Source: Paenibacillus allorhizosphaerae
GTDB lineage: Bacteria > Bacillota > Bacilli > Paenibacillales > NBRC-103111
NCBI RefSeq assembly: GCF_910594985.1
Contig: NZ_CAJVCE010000003.1
Location: 248,001-312,000, forward strand
Reading direction: 5' to 3'
Length of the DNA: 64,000 nucleotides
The notes below the pieces were generated by a model, which saw nothing but the letters and a program-made list of their open reading frames with translations, searched no databases and was not told the origin of the DNA. The translations under genes and the position numbers were made by a program. Positions 17,387 through 24,752 of this stretch are shown here, one piece after another (position 1 is the stretch's first letter; each line of letters starts with the position of its first letter).

Positions 17387-18652
17387 TTACACAAGTTCCC
17401 CGCCGGGATACAGTGTGGAGCTGTAAAGTCGTTTCGTTTGCGGCAGCGGTTTGCCGGAAGAAGCGGCGGTCAAGTCGTATGCGGAACTGCCGAATATGGC
17501 AGCCGTTTCGTTGCCGTAGATGACGACCTGCTCCCGGTCGGTTCCGAACAAATCCCCGTGGGCGACATACCCGTCTTCGGGGAATGTAACGACGGCATTC
17601 ATATAGCCGTCGTACAACGCGGGGAACAACCCGCCGCCTCGCCGATAAGCCAAAATGTAGTCCAGTGAACCGGCATCCCAGCCGCGGATCGTCTCGATAA
17701 TCGTCAGCCAGCCGTCGGTCGTGCGGTCTTCCTTCCATACAAGCCGCCCCTGATGATCAAGCAGGAACAACGCATCCTTTCCTTTGCGGGTTCCTCCCGC
17801 ATCCCCGCGGACGATCCGGTCAAGGCCGGCGATTTGCAGCCCCGGAAGATCGCTGCGGAAGCGGCCTAGCGCCACGTGCTGCGACTCGATGGAGCCGTCG
17901 TAGCGCCACAGCTCCCGTCCGTGTCGGTCGTACATCACCGTCACGCTGCCGCCGATGACAAGCTCCGGGGCGCCGTCGCCATTCACGTCGCCGACCCATA
18001 TGCAGTCGGCATGGTCGTCCAGATCGCTGCAGCTCCACAGCTTTCGGCCTTGATGATCAAGCAGGTCGTATCCGGCCATCACTTCATCCCGGCCGTCGCC
18101 GTCCAAATCGTACACCCAAGGATAATGGCCTACATTGCCTTCATGCTTCCACAACAGACGAAAGCTGTTATCAAGCGCCCACATGCGGCGATAACGGTCT
18201 TTCAAAAGCAAATCCGTCGGCCGGCCGCTGCCGCTTAAATTCGCAATCACAATACAATCATGCGCCTCCGGATCGGGGAGTTCGCACTCGGATTTCGCTT
18301 TGCCCGTCGCCCCGTCCAAAACGCACAAGCGACCGTTCATGACGCACAAAACTTCAAGTGCGCCGTCGCCGTCCCAATCATAGATTTGCGCCGGATAATC
18401 CGAACCCGGTCCGCCCGCATCGGGATGCGGCTTCCCGGTCTGCCACAGCATCGCGCCATCCAGACGGTATGCCGTTACACACTGCACCTGATGCGGAATG
18501 TAACGTACATCCTTCCTATTGTCGGGCTGCACCATCACAATCTCCATACGGCCGTCGCCGTTGATATCGCCCAGCAGCATTTTACAGCGCGGTCCGGCCG
18601 AACGAATGTCCACTTTTCCTATAAGCACAGACTCCAATGCCCCTACGATCAT
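17387..18652 (-). CDS. FG-GAP/VCBS-repeat beta-propeller protein, apparently cytoplasmic
   Basis: The protein has 421 residues. At least four calcium-loop repeats of the FG-GAP type are visible: DINGDGRMEIV, DWDGDGALEVL, DLDGDGRDEVM and DVNGDGAPELV, plus a degenerate ANLSGSGRPTDLL. These suggest a six- or seven-bladed propeller. Such domains are usually secreted and bind Ca2+, but this protein begins MIVGALESVLIGKVD and has no signal peptide or anchor. GGAGGAGAG lies before the start. It is a single gene next to an AraC regulator gene at 18982. It may be a lyase-like or binding protein; no catalytic residues can be assigned. Confidence 0.75.
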   Translation of the reverse strand: MIVGALESVLIGKVDIRSAGPRCKMLLGDINGDGRMEIVMVQPDNRKDVRYIPHQVQCVTAYRLDGAMLWQTGKPHPDAGGPGSDYPAQIYDWDGDGALEVLCVMNGRLCVLDGATGKAKSECELPDPEAHDCIVIANLSGSGRPTDLLLKDRYRRMWALDNSFRLLWKHEGNVGHYPWVYDLDGDGRDEVMAGYDLLDHQGRKLWSCSDLDDHADCIWVGDVNGDGAPELVIGGSVTVMYDRHGRELWRYDGSIESQHVALGRFRSDLPGLQIAGLDRIVRGDAGGTRKGKDALFLLDHQGRLVWKEDRTTDGWLTIIETIRGWDAGSLDYILAYRRGGGLFPALYDGYMNAVVTFPEDGYVAHGDLFGTDREQVVIYGNETAAIFGSSAYDLTAASSGKPLPQTKRLYSSTLYPGGELV

Positions 18653-18981
18653 AACCGCTCTCCTCCTTCACATAACAGCCGCCTACAATGCGGCTCACAA
18701 ACGGTATTGCGAATTTTACGTCAATATATTAACGTAGAAGAAAAGCTTCTGAACGAAGCCTTCCGATGAAGATACATTCGTGTTTAAATGAAGCTTTCTT
18801 GTGAACAGAAGTTTCATTTGCGCGCTCGCGCTTTAAAAGGATTAAATTTTCTATACTCTTAAGATAACAAGACCTAACGCTGTAAAACTCCATAATTTCC
18901 TTAAAGCATAAGTCTTTTCGGCTTCGACCCGCAATCAAAAAATATGAACCGATATGAATAATTGAAACCGGGGTACATACG
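18653..18981. other. Divergent intergenic region of 329 bases
   Basis: It holds a small hairpin (AGCCGC with GCGGCT, 18678..18695) in the FG-GAP leader, the dispersed repeat at 18738..18786, and an A/T-rich stretch (TTAAATTTTCTATACTC, 18843 onward) that faintly resembles the AraC-type element at 5595. No convincing paired promoter hexamers were found. Confidence 0.35.
18738..18786 (+). repeat. Dispersed ~49 bp repeat, copy 2
   Basis: AAGAAAAGCT at 18738 to CATTCGTGTTTAA aligns with 11141..11189. Here it is intergenic between divergent genes. The segment AAAAGCTTCT is palindromic and a second hairpin (ATGAAGCTTTCT with AGAAGTTTCAT) follows at about 18787..18817. Confidence 0.5.
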
Positions 18982-19830
18982 ATGAAAAAATTCATATTGC
19001 CTCTGCTTCAAAGCGAGGTCCATCTTCCGTTTTATGTATACTGCGTCGGGGGAACGGCGGATCAGCCGCCGATTCGCCGTCTAAGCGGCTACCCATATTA
19101 CATTTGGCTTCATACCATCACGGGCAAAGGAAAGCTTTACCTCGAAGATTCGGAACACACGTTACGTGAAAATACCGGCGTCCTCATTTATCCGGAAACG
19201 GCCCATGAATACTATAGTTTGGAATCTCCCTGGGAAACGCACTGGGTCGCTTTTCAAGGGTACGGGGTTGCTCCATTGCTTAAGCAAATCGGACTCGAAC
19301 GCTCCTCCGTCTACCATCTCAGCAACATGCAGCTGCTCGATCGGCGATTGAACGATATTTATATGTCGTCCAAAGTGAGCGGTCCCGACAGCGGAACGAA
19401 AAGCTCCGGGAAACTGTACAACTTCCTGATCGATCTGAAAAACGCGCTGTATCCCGACCGCGCCCGTTCCCAAGCTACCGCCCACAGCCGGCTGCAGCCC
19501 GTCTTCGCCCATATGGAAGCGAATTACCGGGACGATCTGTCACTCGATCGGCTGGCCGCGATGATCGGCGCATCGCCTCAATATTTATGCCGCATCTTCA
19601 AGCAAACGGTGCAAATGAGCCCGGTCATTTATTTAACCCGCCTACGATTGCAAAAAGCAAAGGAGCTGCTTGTCGAAAACGATCAAATCACGGTCGGTGA
19701 AACGGCGGCCAAAGTAGGATTTCACGATACGAGCTATTTTTGCTCCGTGTTCAAGCAGTATGAAGGTATGACGCCGCTTGAATTCCGCAAATCGTATATG
19801 CAAGGCTATGCGCATGACCATAGCAAATAA
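18982..19830 (+). CDS. AraC family transcriptional regulator
   Basis: The protein has 282 residues. The N-terminal ~150 form a cupin sensor (IWLHTITGKGKLYLED, TGVLIYPETAHEYYSL, WETHWVAFQG), a pattern common in sugar-responsive AraC proteins. The C-terminal DNA-binding domain has LSLDRLAAMIGASPQYLCRIFKQ and ITVGETAAKVGFHDTSYFCSVFKQ, followed by P-L-E-F-R. The start ATG 18982 has GGGG eight bases upstream. A perfect terminator follows directly. It is divergent from the FG-GAP gene, its probable target. Confidence 0.9.
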   Translation: MKKFILPLLQSEVHLPFYVYCVGGTADQPPIRRLSGYPYYIWLHTITGKGKLYLEDSEHTLRENTGVLIYPETAHEYYSLESPWETHWVAFQGYGVAPLLKQIGLERSSVYHLSNMQLLDRRLNDIYMSSKVSGPDSGTKSSGKLYNFLIDLKNALYPDRARSQATAHSRLQPVFAHMEANYRDDLSLDRLAAMIGASPQYLCRIFKQTVQMSPVIYLTRLRLQKAKELLVENDQITVGETAAKVGFHDTSYFCSVFKQYEGMTPLEFRKSYMQGYAHDHSK

Positions 19831-19857
19831 CCCGGCAGCCGAGCTGCCGGGTTATTT
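19825..19857. terminator. Intrinsic terminator overlapping the AraC stop codon
   Basis: AAATAACCCGGCAG pairs with CTGCCGGGTTATTT around CCGAG, a perfect 14-base stem. The left arm contains the TAA stop of the AraC gene. It can also serve the convergent dehydrogenase gene. Confidence 0.85.
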
Positions 19858-19933
19858 GCCAATTGCCGTATATATTTTGCGGCTCTTTATCGGAGGCAGG
19901 GTGTGGTGCTTTCCCCGTTACCGATGGCCGATC

Positions 19934-21034
19934 CTACCAGTGAAACTGAAGATAGGTTTTCTTCCAGTCACGATGCGCTGCCGCTTCGTCCATGGCCGCT
20001 ACGAAATCTTTCACCTCGTGAATTTGCTTGTAGTGATCCGGCAGCAACCGTCCGAGCGTTTGCTGGCACTGCGGGTCCCGCATCGCTTTCAGCACCGGAT
20101 GGTAATCCACCGAGTAGCTTCGGCTGCTACCGATCAGCGTGATTCCCTTTTCCAGCACATCCCGCGTATTAATCGGCACGCGCTCCTCGGTAACGCCCAT
20201 CAGGATCAAGCTGCCGCCGCGGTTCATAATATCGATTGCCTGATTAATCGCGCTTTCGCTGAATTTTCCGCCGGTACATTCGACGGCCACATCGAAGCCT
20301 TCAATTGATGAAAAGTCGAAGTCCTGCACGAGATGGCGCGTTGCAAACTGGAACTCGTTCAGCTTCTCCGGAATCGCGCCGAACACATGAAGCCGGTCTG
20401 CGCCCAGACCGAATACGTGATGCAGCATCGCAGCGGATAAGTATCCTACCGGTCCGTCTCCGAATACGACTACGCGCGCTTCGCCATCGCTCAGCCGGTC
20501 TTGAATGCGGCTCAGCGCCTGATGCGAAACGGAGCACAGCTCGGACAGCACGGCGATCTCGTCCGGTACGTCGTCTGGAACCGGAATCGCGCACGACACG
20601 GGAACGACGAGTCGATCTTGCGCGAGACCGTCGAAGCCGCTGGACAAAAATCTTCCGTTCGTGCAGTAATTGGCACCCGCCACGCCACGGCAGTAAGGGC
20701 AGCATTCGTCCGGCGACGTTCCGTTTATCAAGTAGCCGGGAATGTTCGGAACGATGACGACGCGCGTTCCTTCCTTCAAGCTCGTATTGTTGCTATCGAC
20801 GACATGGCCGATCCCTTCATGTATAAGCGCCATCGGCAATTTGCGCGCAAGCGCTTCCGGACGCCGGTTGCCCATGTAGTAACGCATATCGGCGTGACAA
20901 ATGCTGGCCAAAGCGGGCTTCACGACAACGAAGTCTTTTGGAATCGGATGCTCAAGCACCGTTTCCACTACTTCGCCGGGCTTCGTAAGACGAAAAGCTC
21001 TGGATTTCGTTGACAATGCATTGTTCGTAATCAT
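19934..21034 (-). CDS. Zinc-dependent alcohol dehydrogenase, TarJ-like (ribulose/ribitol 5-phosphate type)
   Basis: The protein has 366 residues from ATG 21034; an in-frame GTG at 21046 overlaps the ribosome site. It has the medium-chain dehydrogenase layout: a catalytic-zinc region ASICHADMRYYMGNR with LIHEGIGHVV, a cysteine cluster CCPYCRGVAGANYC for structural zinc, and the Rossmann turn FGDGPVGYLSA. MRYYMGNR, KLPMALIHEG and the late GITLIGSSRS block are what I know from TarJ. TarJ reduces ribulose 5-phosphate to ribitol 5-phosphate for teichoic acid. There is no tarI neighbour, and the operator evidence ties it to the DeoR, GDPD and binding-protein genes. Use in polyol phosphate catabolism is therefore plausible (inference). 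Confidence 0.75.
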   Translation of the reverse strand: MITNNALSTKSRAFRLTKPGEVVETVLEHPIPKDFVVVKPALASICHADMRYYMGNRRPEALARKLPMALIHEGIGHVVDSNNTSLKEGTRVVIVPNIPGYLINGTSPDECCPYCRGVAGANYCTNGRFLSSGFDGLAQDRLVVPVSCAIPVPDDVPDEIAVLSELCSVSHQALSRIQDRLSDGEARVVVFGDGPVGYLSAAMLHHVFGLGADRLHVFGAIPEKLNEFQFATRHLVQDFDFSSIEGFDVAVECTGGKFSESAINQAIDIMNRGGSLILMGVTEERVPINTRDVLEKGITLIGSSRSYSVDYHPVLKAMRDPQCQQTLGRLLPDHYKQIHEVKDFVAAMDEAAAHRDWKKTYLQFHW

Positions 21035-21112
21035 GAATAAGTCCACTTCCTTCAGTATGAATTCGTTGCTGCAATAAACTATTCATACGATGCTCATTTG
21101 TGTATGTATATA

Positions 21113-21166
21113 GTTTATTTGTGCGCGATTTAATTCATATTATAAACAATACTTGGGGTGTGGCAA
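21113..21166 (-). promoter_or_regulatory. Promoter and putative DeoR-type operator of the dehydrogenase gene
   Basis: Reading leftward: -35 TTGCCA (21161-21166), a 16-base spacer, a perfect -10 TATAAT (21139-21144), then AAATCGCGCACAAATAAAC (21113-21131) over the start site. The CGCGC plus CAAA core recurs at 23537..23555 and 23666..23685 beside the DeoR gene. A looser relative, AAACACTTATCGCGCATGAAC without its last base, lies at 21194..21213. Confidence 0.55.
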
Positions 21167-21217
21167 GCAATTTTTACTATAAATAAGCATCCGTAAACAC
21201 TTATCGCGCATGAACGC

Positions 21218-21251
21218 AAAAAAACAGCCTCTTGCTTGCGCAAGAGGCTGT
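21218..21251 (-). terminator. Strong intrinsic terminator
   Basis: On the minus strand ACAGCCTCTTGC and GCAAGAGGCTGT form a 12-base perfect stem followed by seven T residues. It ends the GDPD and binding-protein operon before the dehydrogenase promoter. Confidence 0.92.
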
Positions 21252-21284
21252 CGGTTGGCCTGCTCAATCTCTGACGGCGAACCT

Positions 21285-22613
21285 TTATTTATTTTCTTGA
21301 ATGTATTTATTCGCTTTTTCGTCCGCCGTTCTAAGTACCGTATTGACGTCCGTTTTGTCGTAAGCCATACTTTTCGCGGCATCGCTCAGGAACGGATACA
21401 GCTTCACGTCATACTTTGTCGCTTTCGGCAGACCCGCAGGTTTTACTTTGAAAATGCCTTGCAGGTTTTTGCCTTCGTACAGTTTCGTGTCCACCGCGAC
21501 GTCTTTCTTGAGGGCAGGATCTTTCAGAACGGTCATCCGCGTTCCTCTGTTCATTGCTTTTTGCGCTTCTTCGCTTACGATGGTTTTGATTGCAGCATAC
21601 GCCGCCTTCTTGTTCTTGCTCGTCGGCGTGACCATTGCCAGGTGGAAGTCGATTTCCCGGCCGATACCCGGTTTATCGTCAAATGATGGGAACGAAACGA
21701 CATCCCAATTGAAGCCTTTGCCTGGTTCCTGGAGCTGTGGCAAACGCGCCGTCGTCGCCGCTAACCAGTAAGGGAACATCGCGGTTTTTTGATCTTTAAG
21801 GAAATAATCGATACCGTATGAATACTTTTTCTGAGGTTCTACGCTGCCGGGAATCGCATAGTTTTGCTCATAAAGGCCAAGCACTTTCTTAAATCCGTCC
21901 GTTTGCAGAACCGATTTCTCCTGCTTGTCGTCGACCACGCCCAGACCGTAAGGTCTGATCAAAATGCTTGGGCTTTGAAGATCAAGCCCTACATATTGGG
22001 TTCCCCCGTCCATTCTCGTCACTTTGCGCGACAAATCGATCACTTGGTTCCAAGTCATGCCGTCTTTCGGGTGCGGAACCGCAAATTTGTCGAAAATGTC
22101 CTTATTATACAACATGAGTCCATAGTTCATTGCGTAAGGAATACCGAACGTTTCCCCTTTATCGCTAAAGGTTTTCATCGTATTGACGGTTTCCGGCTCG
22201 AATTTACTCATGTCGATCTTTTCTTGCTTGATAAATTCGTTCAGATCGGAGCCCAGTCCCAGTTGCAGCAGGTCAAGCAAATAATAGTTGCTCGTCAAGA
22301 TGACATCCGGCACTTCGCCGGCGGCAATTAACGCGTCCAGCTTCCCTGTGACGAGCTGGGGCGTAATATTCGGATATTTCGCCTGGATCGGTTTCGTGAT
22401 CAGCGCTTCCAAATCCGGGCCCGCCAAAACCCCTGCGTTGTGGGAGTAAAACGTCAGCGTTACCGGCTCGTTATTGTATGCGTTTGGATTGGGCGCGTCC
22501 GGTTTGTTTCCTCCGCTTGCAGCTTCCTTAGCGCCGCCGGCGCAGCCGGTCAGGGCTAACGCTCCGAGCATGGACATGCTGAGCAGCAGTGGTATCGCTT
22601 TCTTTCTCTTCAT
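21285..22613 (-). CDS. Extracellular binding lipoprotein (ABC transporter component)
   Basis: The protein has 442 residues. A signal peptide ends at the lipobox LALTGC (Cys ~24), followed by an Ala/Gly/Asn/Pro linker. MLYNKDIFDKFAVPHPKDGMTW, read here as LYNKDIFDKF and HPKDGMTWN, shows it is a paralogue of the protein at 9862..11142. It lies 45 bases behind the GDPD gene in the same operon. No permease gene is nearby, so it must use one encoded elsewhere or act in sensing. Context suggests a phosphodiester or polyol-related ligand (inference). Confidence 0.88.
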   Translation of the reverse strand: MKRKKAIPLLLSMSMLGALALTGCAGGAKEAASGGNKPDAPNPNAYNNEPVTLTFYSHNAGVLAGPDLEALITKPIQAKYPNITPQLVTGKLDALIAAGEVPDVILTSNYYLLDLLQLGLGSDLNEFIKQEKIDMSKFEPETVNTMKTFSDKGETFGIPYAMNYGLMLYNKDIFDKFAVPHPKDGMTWNQVIDLSRKVTRMDGGTQYVGLDLQSPSILIRPYGLGVVDDKQEKSVLQTDGFKKVLGLYEQNYAIPGSVEPQKKYSYGIDYFLKDQKTAMFPYWLAATTARLPQLQEPGKGFNWDVVSFPSFDDKPGIGREIDFHLAMVTPTSKNKKAAYAAIKTIVSEEAQKAMNRGTRMTVLKDPALKKDVAVDTKLYEGKNLQGIFKVKPAGLPKATKYDVKLYPFLSDAAKSMAYDKTDVNTVLRTADEKANKYIQENK

Positions 22614-22658
22614 TTCATAACCCCTCCGTTTTGGTAAAACGATTTATCCTTTGTTTCA

Positions 22659-23477
22659 TTAGGACCGCTGCAAAGCTTGCCACGATTGCACGCTTTTCAC
22701 AAATTTGCCCGGTTCGTCCGTAGCATACCAACGAATGCCCAAATCAAGCAGCCCGTGCATGGATGGCTCGTCGATCTGGAAAGGCAGCACTTCCAGGTCA
22801 ATTCCGGCGGCTGCCGACTCCGCAAGCGCATATTTCAAAAACTCAGGTTCGATATCGTAATGCCAGCCCGGCTGCGGCTGCTGCGATTTCAAATGCAATT
22901 GCACCTGATCCAGTCCTTGAAAACCGGATTCCCGCACTTGATTGAACGTCGCTTTAATCTTGTCCGCGGAACCGCCGACCCACAGCATGCTTTTTACGCC
23001 TTTGGCGATCGTTTTCATGCGTGCGCAATTTTCCTGCTTGTTATGGGTGAAAATAACCTGCTCGTTAACGCCGTATTGATCGATAAGTCGTCCAAGCTGT
23101 TCCAGATCGACGTTTTTCAAATCAAGATACACGAGCCGCTCCGGCTTGCCTTGCATCTCGATGAACATCTCTTCGACGGAAGGGATTCGCTCCCCTGCAA
23201 ACTTCTCGTCGAATTTGACTCCGGCGTCCCACGCGCGCGTTTCTTCAAACGTAAATTGAGCGATCGACATGTCCTTTACTTCGTCCGGCGCCGTTGTTGT
23301 CCTGGCTGGCGTATCGTCGTGCAGGCAAACAATGATACCGTCCTTCGTCGTCCGGATGTCTGCTTCCGGAATTCCCCCCAAGCCCCAAGCATACCGATTG
23401 GCAACCATCGTATTATCCGGAGCTTCATACGCTCCTCCCCCGCGATGTGCTTGCCAATACACTTGAAATGCGCTCAT
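22659..23477 (-). CDS. Glycerophosphodiester phosphodiesterase family protein
   Basis: The protein has 272 residues and no signal peptide, so it acts in the cytoplasm. AHRGGGAYEAPDNT at the start holds the catalytic HRG and the E/N metal site. EADIRTTKDGIIVCLHDD holds the E-x-D pair and catalytic His of the GDPD TIM barrel. AGERIPSVEEMF and VYLDLK are further family blocks. It would hydrolyse glycerophosphodiesters to glycerol 3-phosphate, or similar polyol phosphodiesters. AGGGGAA precedes ATG 23477. It is the first gene of an operon with the binding lipoprotein and is divergent from a DeoR regulator. Confidence 0.9.
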   Translation of the reverse strand: MSAFQVYWQAHRGGGAYEAPDNTMVANRYAWGLGGIPEADIRTTKDGIIVCLHDDTPARTTTAPDEVKDMSIAQFTFEETRAWDAGVKFDEKFAGERIPSVEEMFIEMQGKPERLVYLDLKNVDLEQLGRLIDQYGVNEQVIFTHNKQENCARMKTIAKGVKSMLWVGGSADKIKATFNQVRESGFQGLDQVQLHLKSQQPQPGWHYDIEPEFLKYALAESAAAGIDLEVLPFQIDEPSMHGLLDLGIRWYATDEPGKFVKSVQSWQALQRS

Positions 23478-23536
23478 TTCCCCTGGCTCCCTTTATTTTC
23501 ATATGTAAATCTTCCAGAATCGTGCGCGAACTTGTA

Positions 23537-23587
23537 TGTTTGCGCGCGTTTGTTTACATATTACAAACTATTCCTTTTGACTGTCAA
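23537..23587 (-). promoter_or_regulatory. Promoter and putative DeoR operator of the GDPD operon
   Basis: Reading leftward: a perfect -35 TTGACA (23582-23587), an 18-base spacer, TAATAT (23558-23563), then AAACAAACGCGCGCAAACA (23537-23555) at the start site. This operator is an inverted near-copy of the site at 23666..23685 on the DeoR side and matches the site before the dehydrogenase. Confidence 0.65.
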
Positions 23588-23665
23588 GTATATATTTTGT
23601 AAAGTATCACTTGACTGAGCGGCATTATTAAAATAGTCTAACATTATGTGTAATAACGGTGAAAT

Positions 23666-23707
23666 AAACACAAGCGCGCAAATGAAAACATATTTTCGTG
23701 GTATAAT
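23666..23707 (+). promoter_or_regulatory. Promoter and putative DeoR operator of the regulator gene
   Basis: AAACACAAGCGCGCAAATGA (23666-23685) overlaps the -35 zone of a promoter with a perfect -10 TATAAT (23702-23707). Placement over the -35 suits autorepression. Confidence 0.55.
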
Positions 23708-23738
23708 GAAAGTATAGACGAGTTGAAGGGGGATTGTG

Positions 23739-24500
23739 ATGCTAGCAGCAGAAAGGAAATTGCGAATCGTAGAACTAGTCAAACAAAAACATGTAGCTAC
23801 CGTCAGTGCCCTCGCGAAAGAATTTCACGTACATGAGGCAACCATCCGGCGGGACTTGGCCGAAATCGAGCAGGAAGGCTTGCTGCGCAGGACGCACGGC
23901 GGCGTTATCGTCGACAAGGGTGCGAACATCGAGCCGTCGTTTACCGAGCGCGTCAGCGATCAGTTGGATCAGAAGATGCGGATCGGCAAGAAGGCCGCTT
24001 CGCTCATCGAGGATGGCGATCATGTCATTCTGGATTCGGGAACGACAACGATGCATATCGCGCAAAACCTCGTGAACCGTTCAAATATTACCGTGATTAC
24101 GAACGACATGAACGTAGCTGCGGAGCTTCGCGATTCGTCCGGCATTACCGTCATTGTGACCGGCGGAACGCTGTACCATTCCAGCTTTATGCTCAACGGG
24201 ATGTATACCGATTCTATTTTGAAGTCGCTTCACGTGAACAAGGCATTTATCGGGATTCCGGCCATCCATCCGAAGTTCGGGCTGACTCATCCGGAAGCGG
24301 AGCTGGTCCCGACCAAAAAAGGAATGATCCAGGCTTCTCAAGAAGTTATCGTCGTCGCAGACGACACGAAGATCGGAAAAGTATCGCTGCATACCGTCGC
24401 ACAGGTAACAGACGTGCACACGTTCATTACCGGCACGGAAGCGTCGGAGGCGCAGATCAAGTTTTTCAAAGAAACGGGCATCAACGTCATTACTGTTTAG
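23739..24500 (+). CDS. DeoR/GlpR family transcriptional repressor
   Basis: The protein has 253 residues. ATG 23739 has AAGGGGG six bases upstream; GTG 23736 is too close. The N-terminal helix-turn-helix reads VSALAKEFHVHEATIRRDLAEIEQEG, quoted in parts as VSALAKEFHVHEATIRRDL. RRTHGGV follows, a DeoR signature. The C-terminal ISOCOT-fold sensor has LDSGTTTMHIAQNL, VTGGTL and VVADDTKIGK, which bind phosphorylated sugars or polyols. It is divergent from the GDPD operon with matching operators on both sides. The effector is probably a polyol or sugar phosphate (inference). Confidence 0.93.
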   Translation: MLAAERKLRIVELVKQKHVATVSALAKEFHVHEATIRRDLAEIEQEGLLRRTHGGVIVDKGANIEPSFTERVSDQLDQKMRIGKKAASLIEDGDHVILDSGTTTMHIAQNLVNRSNITVITNDMNVAAELRDSSGITVIVTGGTLYHSSFMLNGMYTDSILKSLHVNKAFIGIPAIHPKFGLTHPEAELVPTKKGMIQASQEVIVVADDTKIGKVSLHTVAQVTDVHTFITGTEASEAQIKFFKETGINVITV

Positions 24501-24532
24501 TTCGGCATCGAAACCGATCGAGATCCATATAA

Positions 24533-24570
24533 GGAGCAGAACAACCGCTAGGTTGCGCTGCTCTTTTTTT
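24533..24570 (+). terminator. Intrinsic terminator of the DeoR gene
   Basis: GGAGCAGAACAACC pairs with GGTTGCGCTGCTC (one mismatch) around GCTA, followed by seven T residues. Confidence 0.88.
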
Positions 24571-24710
24571 ACGCAGCTTTGTCCGCCCTTTCCCGGTACG
24601 CGCGAACGAGCTCATGCCTTTCTTGCTTTCCTGAAACATGGTATGCTTTTGAAAGCGAAGACAACGCAGGCCTGAGCAATGTAACTTAATAACTTAATAA
24701 TGAATATGTA

Positions 24711-24736
24711 CAATTTCGAATTTTTCGTTTGAATTG
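24711..24736. repeat. Inverted repeat upstream of xerS
   Basis: CAATTTCGAA and TTTGAATTG flank TTTTTCG, an A/T-rich imperfect palindrome 17 bases before the xerS start. A direct repeat TAACTTAATAACTTAAT lies just upstream. The layout recalls paired recombinase-arm sites, but the sequence does not closely match dif or difSL as I know them. It could equally be an operator or a hairpin. Confidence 0.3.
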
Positions 24737-24752
24737 AGGTGAACCGTTCCTT

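Noticed and set aside
24711..24736. Calling the palindrome before xerS a dif or difSL site
   Set aside because: It does not match the known core sequences closely enough and I cannot see its position relative to the terminus. Listed only as a repeat.
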